NCBI GenBank assembly: GCA_947258465.1
Contig: CAMYIQ010000203.1
Span: 1-9,383, forward strand
Direction of reading: 5' to 3'
Length of the DNA stretch: 9,383 bases
Source: an uncultured Erythrobacter sp.
GTDB taxonomy: Bacteria; Pseudomonadota; Alphaproteobacteria; Sphingomonadales; Sphingomonadaceae
A program made the translations under genes and the position numbers. The notes below the pieces were generated by a model. That model did not search any database. It was given only the letters and a program-made list of their open reading frames with translations, and was not told the origin of the DNA. Positions 1 through 6,028 of the stretch are shown here, one piece after another. Numbering within the stretch: the first letter of the stretch is position 1; each line of letters begins with the position of its first letter.

Positions 1-508
1 CAACGGCGTCGAGTTCGTCCCGCTCGATCCCCTCGGCATTGGCCAATCGGTCCGCTGCCAGCACTACCGGAATATAGCGCGCCCGGATCTGAAGGGATGT
101 ATCGATGTAATAGGCCGCTCTGTCCCCCAAGAAGGGAACGCGGCTCATGCATTCGACGCCGCCGGCGAGCACGCCATGGGCTTGCCCGCTCGCGACCAGG
201 CTGGCTCCTTGCCCGATCGCCGTCAGGCCCGAAGCGCAGTAATTGTTGAGCGAGATAGCGGCGGTATCGTCAGGCAGCCCCGCATGCAGCTTGGCGATGA
301 GCGCGATATGTCCGCCCTGGTCATCGGCCTGGCCAACACAGCCGAGCATGAGGGAATCGGGAGCGCGTGCATGTGTGCCGCAACGCTGCTCCAGGGCATC
401 GATCTGCTGGCGGACGAGCTCCTGCGGACTGAGAGCGGCAAGCCCACCGCCTTCTTTCGCTTTTCCGCGCGGGGTACGAAGCGCGTCGTGAATGAATACT
501 CCCTCCAC
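1..508 (-). CDS. Thiolase (acetyl-CoA C-acyltransferase), N-terminal part, cut by window edge
   Basis: The first 169 codons of a classical thiolase are present; the frame is still open at base 1, so the C-terminal half lies outside. The N-terminus (EGVFIHDALRTPRGKAK) is the usual FadA/FadI-type opening. The motif NNYCASGLTAIGQGASLVASG, around residues 88-108, carries the acyl-accepting nucleophile Cys91. AGGVECMSRVPF at about 113-124 matches the family's GGxExMSRxP block, with Cys in place of the more usual Ser. The family catalyses thiolytic cleavage of 3-ketoacyl-CoA, or the reverse condensation. The start is a GTG, three bases after the stop of the preceding gene and in the same frame, with GGAG (minus strand, 520-517) eight bases upstream; no ATG in this frame fits the conserved N-terminus. 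It is the fifth gene of the operon seen here. The His and second Cys of the active site cannot be checked. Chain length and substrate are unknown. Confidence 0.93.
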   Translation of the reverse strand, partial: MEGVFIHDALRTPRGKAKEGGGLAALSPQELVRQQIDALEQRCGTHARAPDSLMLGCVGQADDQGGHIALIAKLHAGLPDDTAAISLNNYCASGLTAIGQGASLVASGQAHGVLAGGVECMSRVPFLGDRAAYYIDTSLQIRARYIPVVLAADRLANAEGIERDELDAV

Positions 509-511
509 CCA

Positions 512-1741
512 TCAGACTCCGACAACGAAGCTGCACGCGGTCGTAGCGCTGCCGCCGACATTGAAGGTCGCGATGTTGCGCGCGCCATCGATCTGGTAGT
601 CTCCGGCATTGCCGGTGACCTGCCGCCAGCTATCGAGCATCATCCGAACGCCCGTCGCGCCCACCGGATGGCCGGTTCCGATCAGCCCGCCCGATGCGTT
701 GACCGGTAATTTCCCGCCAAGAGCGATGGTGCCATCCTCGATCGCGCGCCAGCTTTCACCCGGCGGTGTGATCCCGAAATGGTCGATCGCCATATATTCG
801 GTTATCGAGAAGCAATCGTGCACTTCGACACCGTCGCACGCATAGACATCTGCCAGGCTGGCGCGACCCAGCGCATCCATCATGGCCTTGCGGACGAAGG
901 GGAAAACATAAGGCTGTCCCTCGCTGTCATTGACTTTGCGCTGATACATGAGCGGTGCGGTGGTGTGGCCCCACCCCTTGATCCGCGGCACGGATTCCAG
1001 CGGAATGCCGCGACGCTTCGCCCATTTTTCTGCGTAGGCGCGCGAGGCGAGAAATATCGCCGCGGCCCCATCGGTCACCTGACCGCAATCGGATTTGCGC
1101 AACCGGCCTTCGATGCGCGGGTTCACCTCGTCATTTTCTCCCAAATGCTCATCGGTGACCGCCCAGCCGCGCGTTTGCGCATTGGGATTTCGCTTGCCAT
1201 TGGCGAAGTTGTTTTCCGAGATCGCGCGCAGATGGGCACGGTCGATTCCGTGACGCTTCTCGTACTCTTCCTCCACCTTGGAGAACATCCAGGGCCATAG
1301 ATAGCGAGCCTCGTTCGCTTCCTGCCCGACCCATGCTGCCGCGCCCAGATGCTCCGCCGCCGTCTGCCCGGGTACATTGCGCATGAGCTCGATGCCGAGC
1401 ACGAGCGCCAGATCGTAGCGTCCGGCCTCGATTTCCGCCGTTGCGGCCAAGATAGCGATGCTGCCCGACGCGCAGGCGGCCTCGTGCCGCGATGCCGGAA
1501 CGCCGGCCAGATCGGGGTGAACATGGCCGAAGAACCCGCCGAGCTGACCTTGCCCGGTGAACAGTTCGCCCACAAAATTGCCGACATGCGCGGTGTCCAC
1601 TTCGGCGGGTTCGACACCGGTGGCCGCAAACGAGGCCTCGGCCACTTCACGGAACAGGTCGAACATCCCGTTGCCCTCGCGTTCCATGTTCCGCGCGAAA
1701 TCGCTTTGGGCGCCCCCCAGAACAAATACTTCGCCAGTCAT
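512..1741 (-). CDS. SCP2-type thiolase family protein (HDCF type)
   Basis: A 409-residue thiolase of the sterol-carrier-protein-2/SCP-x type. Visible active-site elements are the nucleophile Cys90 in HEAACASGSIAI, the HDCF motif at 308-311 (EVHDCFSITEYMAI), which supplies the second Cys (Cys310) in this subfamily, and GHPVGATG at 357-364 with His358. The usual C-terminal CxGGG of classical thiolases is replaced by ATFNVGGSATTACS, as expected for this subfamily. No SCP2 lipid-binding domain is fused; the length fits a stand-alone thiolase. Members cleave bulky or branched 3-ketoacyl-CoAs, for example sterol side chains. The open frame extends upstream to 1945, but the ATG at 1741 is chosen because GGAAGGAG (minus strand, 1758-1751) lies nine bases before it, MTGEVFVLGGAQSDF is a normal thiolase N-terminus, and the upstream extension would overlap the ligase. 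It begins four bases after the ligase stop. The substrate is not known. Confidence 0.93.
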   Translation of the reverse strand: MTGEVFVLGGAQSDFARNMEREGNGMFDLFREVAEASFAATGVEPAEVDTAHVGNFVGELFTGQGQLGGFFGHVHPDLAGVPASRHEAACASGSIAILAATAEIEAGRYDLALVLGIELMRNVPGQTAAEHLGAAAWVGQEANEARYLWPWMFSKVEEEYEKRHGIDRAHLRAISENNFANGKRNPNAQTRGWAVTDEHLGENDEVNPRIEGRLRKSDCGQVTDGAAAIFLASRAYAEKWAKRRGIPLESVPRIKGWGHTTAPLMYQRKVNDSEGQPYVFPFVRKAMMDALGRASLADVYACDGVEVHDCFSITEYMAIDHFGITPPGESWRAIEDGTIALGGKLPVNASGGLIGTGHPVGATGVRMMLDSWRQVTGNAGDYQIDGARNIATFNVGGSATTACSFVVGV

Positions 1742-1745
1742 ATCG

Positions 1746-3437
1746 CTATGCTCCTTCCCGTAATCCGAGGGCTTGCTCACGCACTTCGCTGCGCATGGCC
1801 TTGTTCGTGACGTTGCGAGGCAGGGCTTCGAAGCGGTACATCCGCTCCGGCAATTTAAACACCGCCAGGTCCTTCTCGCGCAGGAAGTCCGTAACCTCCT
1901 CGAGTGCGATTTCCCGGTCTTCGCGCGGCACATAGGCCAGCCCAATTCGCTCCCCCATTACCGGATCGGGCAGGGGGAAGGCGCAGGCTTCCGCCAATAG
2001 CGGATGCCCGCCGAGCAACTGGTCGATCTCTTCCGGTGCGATATTCACACCGCCGCGAATGATCAGATCCTTGCAGCGGCCGACAAAGCGATAGAAGCGC
2101 CCATCGCCTGCGATCTCGAACAGATCGCCGGTACGGAAGAACCCGTCTTCGGTGAATGCCGCCTCGGTTTGCTCGGGCGCTTCGTGGTAACCTTCGAACA
2201 CGGACGGTCCGCGAATCTCCAGCTCTCCCGGTACGCCCACTTCGGTGATCTCGCTGCCGTCACCGATGGAAACCAGCCGCGTTTCGGCCATGGCCGCCGC
2301 GGTGCCGCCCAGCATCGGCTCCAGCACCATTTCGCGGGGGAAGTAGCTGGCACGCTCGACCGGCTCGGGAACCGTCTCGGGGCCGGTGACAAGCGACATT
2401 CCCTCGTTCGAACCGAACAGGTTGACGACCATGATCCCAAAGCGTTCCTGAAAGCCTTTGACCATGGATGGCGCCAGCGGGGCCGATCCCGAACCGATAG
2501 TGCGCAGGCTGGATAGGTCCACCTTCGCCAGCAGCTCTTCGTTCTGGAGCAGCATATTGAGCACGGCTGGCGGCGCGATGGTGAATTGCGGGCGCTCCAT
2601 AGCGATCTGGCCGAGAAACACCTGCGGATCGAACGGGTGGTGCAGCACCATGGTGCCGCAAACGCGCAGCCAGCTCATCGTTACCCCGCCGATACTGGCC
2701 ATGTTGATGAGCGGGAACGGATTGAGCATCACGTCGCCATCCCGTAGCCCCGAAGGCTGGTACGTCCCCGGTGCGATTGCAATCCAGTGATTATGGCTGC
2801 GCGGTACCCCTTTGGGAGCGCCGGTGGTGCCCGACGTCCAACAGATCGTGAATATATCGTCGGCGTCGACTTGATGTGTCTTGCGATGTGCGGCGAGCAA
2901 TCCCGGGTCGGCCCGGGCAGTGCTGAGATCGACCGTGTCATCGGGCGCATCAGGCCCGAAGGTCATGATCCGGCACCCCGCGCCAATCACCTTGCGCGCG
3001 GTCGAAAGATGATCGCCGCCCTTGAAGCGGGTTGCGCAAACGAACGCGCTCGGCTTGGCGATGCGATACATCTCCGAGAGTTCATGGCTGCGATACTGGA
3101 CCGCAGCCGGGCTCACTACCGCCCCGATCGTCGCGGCGGCGAAATACAGGTTCACGAACTCGCTGATATTGGGCAGTTGGACCATGATCACATCGCCCTT
3201 GCCAATACCATTCGCCAGCAGGGCACCGGCCAGTCGCTCGGTTTCCGCAAGCATTTGCGCATAGGTCAGCCGCTGCGGCTGTCCGAACGCGAAATCGGCG
3301 CGGTTCGGCGGGTCGACCAGCGCCAGCCGTTCGGGATGGATTCCGGCATTGGCGCGAAACATATCCGCCAGGGTTGTGTCGCCCCACCAGCCCTGTTCGC
3401 GGTAAAGCTGCCGCTTGTCCTTCGTCGCCGTGACCAT
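1746..3437 (-). CDS. Class I adenylate-forming acyl/aryl-CoA ligase (AMP-dependent synthetase)
   Basis: A 563-residue member of the ANL superfamily, which activates a carboxylic acid with ATP to an acyl-AMP and usually passes it to CoA. Motifs in order are the phosphate-binding loop TSGTTGAPKGV (201-211), NLFGSNEG (339-346, acyl/adenine site), RTGD (435-438, ribose-binding Asp), the hinge GRCKDLIIRGGVN (453-465), and the C-terminal catalytic lysine in RNVTNKAMR (Lys546). The N-terminus (YREQGWWGDTTLADM) and overall pattern recall 2,3-dihydroxybenzoate-AMP ligases and cyclohexanecarboxylate/medium-chain CoA ligases. No carrier-protein gene is visible here, so transfer to CoA is the more likely second step. 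The ATG at 3437 is one base after the oxygenase stop (TGA-T-ATG). No strong Shine-Dalgarno is seen, so translation probably depends on coupling. The open frame running upstream to 3569 would overlap the oxygenase and lacks family sequence. Its likely job is to activate an acid derived from the oxygenase cleavage product. Specificity is unknown. Confidence 0.93.
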   Translation of the reverse strand: MVTATKDKRQLYREQGWWGDTTLADMFRANAGIHPERLALVDPPNRADFAFGQPQRLTYAQMLAETERLAGALLANGIGKGDVIMVQLPNISEFVNLYFAAATIGAVVSPAAVQYRSHELSEMYRIAKPSAFVCATRFKGGDHLSTARKVIGAGCRIMTFGPDAPDDTVDLSTARADPGLLAAHRKTHQVDADDIFTICWTSGTTGAPKGVPRSHNHWIAIAPGTYQPSGLRDGDVMLNPFPLINMASIGGVTMSWLRVCGTMVLHHPFDPQVFLGQIAMERPQFTIAPPAVLNMLLQNEELLAKVDLSSLRTIGSGSAPLAPSMVKGFQERFGIMVVNLFGSNEGMSLVTGPETVPEPVERASYFPREMVLEPMLGGTAAAMAETRLVSIGDGSEITEVGVPGELEIRGPSVFEGYHEAPEQTEAAFTEDGFFRTGDLFEIAGDGRFYRFVGRCKDLIIRGGVNIAPEEIDQLLGGHPLLAEACAFPLPDPVMGERIGLAYVPREDREIALEEVTDFLREKDLAVFKLPERMYRFEALPRNVTNKAMRSEVREQALGLREGA

Positions 3438-3438
3438 A

Positions 3439-4935
3439 TCAGGCTGCGAGCACGCTGTTTTCCGGCATGCCGATATCGCTGCCATTGGCCCAGGTCGAAT
3501 GCGTCCCCGAACAGATCCTTTCCGGCAGGATGATGCGGCAGACCGGACCTGCCTCGATATCTTTCGCATCGAGGAGGATGCATTCGGATCGGTCCGCGTT
3601 CACATCGGAGACGTAGGAGATGATGTAGCCATCATCCTCGTCCTTGGCGCCGATGCGGGGGACGAAAGGGCTTTCGCTGGCATAGCGGCCTTCGCCCAAT
3701 TCGTAGCTCCAGCTTTCGCCGGTATCGAGGTCGTGTTTCACGATTCCCTTGAACAGAAACCAATAGGGTTCCGGAATCGCGCTATAGGCATAGCGATATT
3801 TCCGCCCGGCGTATTTCTGGTTGATCATGCCGAATTCGAGGATGCGGTCGTCCAGGCGTTGCTCCACGGTCTCGCCGGTTTTCATGTTGAAGCGCCAGCG
3901 GTGCAGCTTGGGCTTCATCAGGCCCTGGCTGAGATAGGCCATCATCCGTTCGAGCCCCTCGGGCGCGTCGGGATAGCTTTTGGGTTGCGGCTCTTCCTGG
4001 AAATATCCGTCGAGCACGATTTCGTCGCCTTCCTCATAGGCGTTGAGCCAGTGCAATGTGTAGGTCGGCTCAGCCTCGAACCAGCGGATGTCCTCCGGCT
4101 GGCCATAGCGCGGGATGATCGCGAAACGGGTCTTCATTTCCGGATGAAACTCGACCGCATGGACATCGCGCTCGAGCAGTTCCTCGTTCCAGAACAAGGG
4201 CATATCGTTGAGGATCGAGTAGTTTTCGGTGAAGCACATGTCATGCGGCAGGCGCGGCCCGGGCAGCGGGATCGGAACATAGTGCTTCAGCTTGTTGTCC
4301 GGGCCGACCACGCCATAATGCATGTAGGGCGCGTGCTTCGAATAGTTGAAGAACAACAGTTCGCCGGTCGCTTCATCGAGTTTGGTGTGAGCGGAAATTC
4401 CGTCGACTGGAACCCAGCCTTCGGTGCCGAACTGTTCCATGGTGAACGGATCGAGGCGATATCCTTCGCCGCATTGATAGAAGGTCGAGAGGATTTTTCC
4501 CGCATGCACCACGACATCGGTCGAGGAGCTGTCTTTGAGCCATTCCTGAGCACCCCAGCCGGGGCGCGTGGATTTGTGCGGTGGTTCCATCAGTCCGGCC
4601 CATAGCGAGCGCCCGGCTTCCCGTTCGGCTTCGAAGCCCTTGGTGCGCACGAACCGGCTGCGATAACTTGCCTTGCCATCCTTGAAACTGATTGAATGGA
4701 CAAATCCGTCGCCATCGAAAGGGTGATAGCGCCCGATCGGTTCGTGAATCTGGTTTTCACCAGTACGAACATAGACCCCGTCGATATCTTTCGGGATCTC
4801 GCCGATCACTTCAGCCTCGCCATCGGCAAAGGTCGCATTCCATTCGTTGAATGTCGGGCGCCAGGCCCCCTTCATATAGGGATGATCGTTGGGCTGGATC
4901 GTAGTCTCGATCGTTTCAACCAGTTCCGCAGGCAT
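3439..4935 (-). CDS. Carotenoid-cleavage-type oxygenase (RPE65/CCD family, non-haem Fe)
   Basis: A 498-residue protein of the carotenoid oxygenase family, which includes carotenoid and apocarotenoid cleavage dioxygenases and lignostilbene dioxygenases. These split a C=C bond with O2 to give two carbonyl products on a four-His iron. All four expected iron ligands can be placed: His183 (GISAHTKLD), His231 (LPHDMCFTE), His295 (TYTLHWLNAYEEGDE) and His479 (CSGTHSTW). The early blade motif YHPFDGDGFVHSISF (70-84) is also typical. There is no signal peptide, so it is probably cytoplasmic. A GTG at 4944 would overlap the preceding stop, but the ATG at 4935 is preferred: GAGGAG (minus strand, 4949-4944) lies eight bases before it, while the GTG falls inside that site. 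It is the second gene of the operon. The family is clear, but carotenoid, stilbene or other substrate cannot be decided. Cleavage gives aldehydes or ketones, and no aldehyde dehydrogenase gene is in view. Confidence 0.95.
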   Translation of the reverse strand: MPAELVETIETTIQPNDHPYMKGAWRPTFNEWNATFADGEAEVIGEIPKDIDGVYVRTGENQIHEPIGRYHPFDGDGFVHSISFKDGKASYRSRFVRTKGFEAEREAGRSLWAGLMEPPHKSTRPGWGAQEWLKDSSSTDVVVHAGKILSTFYQCGEGYRLDPFTMEQFGTEGWVPVDGISAHTKLDEATGELLFFNYSKHAPYMHYGVVGPDNKLKHYVPIPLPGPRLPHDMCFTENYSILNDMPLFWNEELLERDVHAVEFHPEMKTRFAIIPRYGQPEDIRWFEAEPTYTLHWLNAYEEGDEIVLDGYFQEEPQPKSYPDAPEGLERMMAYLSQGLMKPKLHRWRFNMKTGETVEQRLDDRILEFGMINQKYAGRKYRYAYSAIPEPYWFLFKGIVKHDLDTGESWSYELGEGRYASESPFVPRIGAKDEDDGYIISYVSDVNADRSECILLDAKDIEAGPVCRIILPERICSGTHSTWANGSDIGMPENSVLAA

Positions 4936-4940
4936 TCGTC

Positions 4941-5891
4941 TCACTCCTCGATCTGGAACGGCGGCATCTGCGCCGCGATGTGATATTCGTGGCGCAACCG
5001 CTTAACGATTGCACCGACAGGCTCGATGGCTTCAACTGCGCCGACACCCTGACCGGCGGACCATACGTTCTTCCACGCCTTGGCGTCGTCCTGTGCATTC
5101 TCGAAATTGGGCTTCTTGTCTTCGGGCATGTTGTCGGGGTCATGCCCCGCCGCGATCAGGCTGTCCCTGAGCCAGTTGGCGGTTACGCCGGTTATGCCCT
5201 TCGACGGTACGACCTGATCGGCCCCGGCTTCGACCACCATTTGCTTGTAGGCATCCGCAGCCATGCTTTCCCGGCAGGCGATCAGCGACGTCCCGAGATA
5301 GGCGAGGTCCGCCCCCAATATTTCGGCAGCACGGATCGCATGCCCGGTCGAAATCGCTCCGCCCAGTACGATCGGCCCGTCCCAGAAGCGCCGAACTTCC
5401 TCGACGAAGGCAAACCCCGCAGTCTGCCCCGTATGCCCTCCGGCACCCGAGGCTACCAGAACCAGCCCGTCCACTCCGGCCATCGCCGCCTTGCGCGCGA
5501 AACCGACCGAGTTGACGTCGGCGAATACCAGGCCCCCATAGCCGTGGACCTGGTCGACTACCCGGCTCGGGCTGCCCAGTGCGGTGATGACCAGCGGGGC
5601 CTTGTACCGGACTACAAGGTCCAGATCCGCCGGCAATCGATCGTTCGAAGGGTGCACCACGAGATTCGCCGCCCATGCCGCGGCCTGCCGGTCGGCGCCG
5701 AGAGTGTCGGTGATTGTCGCGAGCCACCGATCGAGAATCTCGGGCGTCCGCGCATTGGGCGTGGGGAACGATCCGATCATGCCCGCACGCGATGCCGCGA
5801 CGACCATATCCGGTCCCGATACGAGAAACATAGGCGCGGCAATCGCCGGGATGCGCAAATTGCGCGTCAGTCGGGCTGGGAGCCTGTTCAC
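4941..5891 (-). CDS. Nitronate monooxygenase-family FMN-dependent oxidoreductase
   Basis: A 316-residue TIM-barrel flavoprotein of the nitronate monooxygenase/2-nitropropane dioxygenase superfamily. Visible elements are the N-terminal strand and loop PAIAAPMFLVSGP (15-27), the phosphate-binding loop LVASGAGGHTGQT (145-157) with the candidate catalytic base His153, and the second FMN phosphate region VLGGAISTGHAIRAAEILGA (175-194) followed by YLGTSLIACRES (198-209). The C-terminal WSAGQGVGAVEAIEPV (277-292) is also familiar in this family. Such proteins are routinely named nitronate monooxygenases, but members inside CoA-based catabolic operons may act on other substrates; IpdC of steroid ring degradation is an example that acts on a CoA thioester. 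The GTG at 5891 is the best start: AAAGG (minus strand, 5905-5901) lies nine bases before it and the PAIAAPM block follows closely. It is the first gene of the operon, and its stop overlaps the region giving the oxygenase Shine-Dalgarno. The true reaction is uncertain. Confidence 0.92.
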   Translation of the reverse strand: MNRLPARLTRNLRIPAIAAPMFLVSGPDMVVAASRAGMIGSFPTPNARTPEILDRWLATITDTLGADRQAAAWAANLVVHPSNDRLPADLDLVVRYKAPLVITALGSPSRVVDQVHGYGGLVFADVNSVGFARKAAMAGVDGLVLVASGAGGHTGQTAGFAFVEEVRRFWDGPIVLGGAISTGHAIRAAEILGADLAYLGTSLIACRESMAADAYKQMVVEAGADQVVPSKGITGVTANWLRDSLIAAGHDPDNMPEDKKPNFENAQDDAKAWKNVWSAGQGVGAVEAIEPVGAIVKRLRHEYHIAAQMPPFQIEE

Positions 5892-5924
5892 CGGATCGCG
5901 CCTTTCAGAAAACCGCGTGTTGAT

Positions 5925-6006
5925 AGTTGCGTAGTCATACTAACTTGTATAAACATACTCCATCGGCAGTTGCAACAGTCGATCCGACACGGGCGCATCG
6001 CAACAG
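5925..6006. promoter_or_regulatory. Divergent control region with candidate operator repeats
   Basis: The 137 bp between the divergent starts of the operon (5891) and the receptor (6029) carries clustered short symmetric elements. ATAC (5937-5940), GTAT (5947-5950) and ATAC (5955-5958) form two overlapping inverted repeats with six- and four-base centres. GTTGCAAC (5969-5976) is a perfect 8-bp palindrome. Its half site recurs as GTTGC at 5926-5930 and GCAAC at 6000-6004, and GCAACAG occurs at 5972-5978 and 6000-6006. The layout suits binding by a dimeric repressor or activator controlling both directions. The tandem HxlR protein encoded at 8627 is a nearby candidate, but nothing in the sequence proves the pairing. 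Confidence 0.4.
5946..5975 (-). promoter_or_regulatory. Possible sigma-70-type promoter for the minus-strand operon
   Basis: Read on the minus strand, TTGCAA (5975-5970) and TATACA (5951-5946) are separated by 18 bases, a fair match to -35 and -10 boxes. The -10 lies 54 bases before the GTG start of the flavin oxidoreductase, leaving room for a short leader. The boxes overlap the inverted repeats described separately, so a bound regulator could block RNA polymerase. This is a consensus match only; in a high-GC alphaproteobacterium the AT-rich patch is suggestive but not proof. Confidence 0.4.
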
Positions 6007-6013
6007 ACCATAA

Positions 6014-6022
6014 GAGGGGGAG
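6014..6022 (+). promoter_or_regulatory. Strong ribosome binding site for the TonB-dependent receptor
   Basis: The purine run GAGGGGGAG ends six bases before the ATG at 6029. It fixes this start and agrees with the signal peptide that begins there. Confidence 0.75.
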
Positions 6023-6028
6023 ATAATT

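Noticed and set aside
1742..1945. N-terminal extension of the SCP2-type thiolase
   Set aside because: The extra 68 codons overlap the ligase gene, are rich in Arg and Cys, and lack thiolase similarity. The ATG at 1741 has a strong ribosome binding site.
3438..3569. N-terminal extension of the ligase
   Set aside because: The 44 extra codons overlap the oxygenase C-terminus, including its last iron ligand region, and do not resemble the ligase family.
3415..4605. Long plus-strand open frame (396 codons)
   Set aside because: It lies wholly antisense to the oxygenase and ligase start. Its translation shows no family motif, while the minus strand carries the full iron-binding set.
4936..4944. 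GTG start for the oxygenase giving three more residues
   Set aside because: This GTG overlaps the GAGGAG ribosome binding site; the ATG at 4935 is correctly spaced from it.
4980..6026. Plus-strand open frame (348 codons) ending just before the receptor
   Set aside because: It is antisense to the flavin oxidoreductase and crosses the divergent control region. The Arg-rich translation looks like a high-GC shadow.
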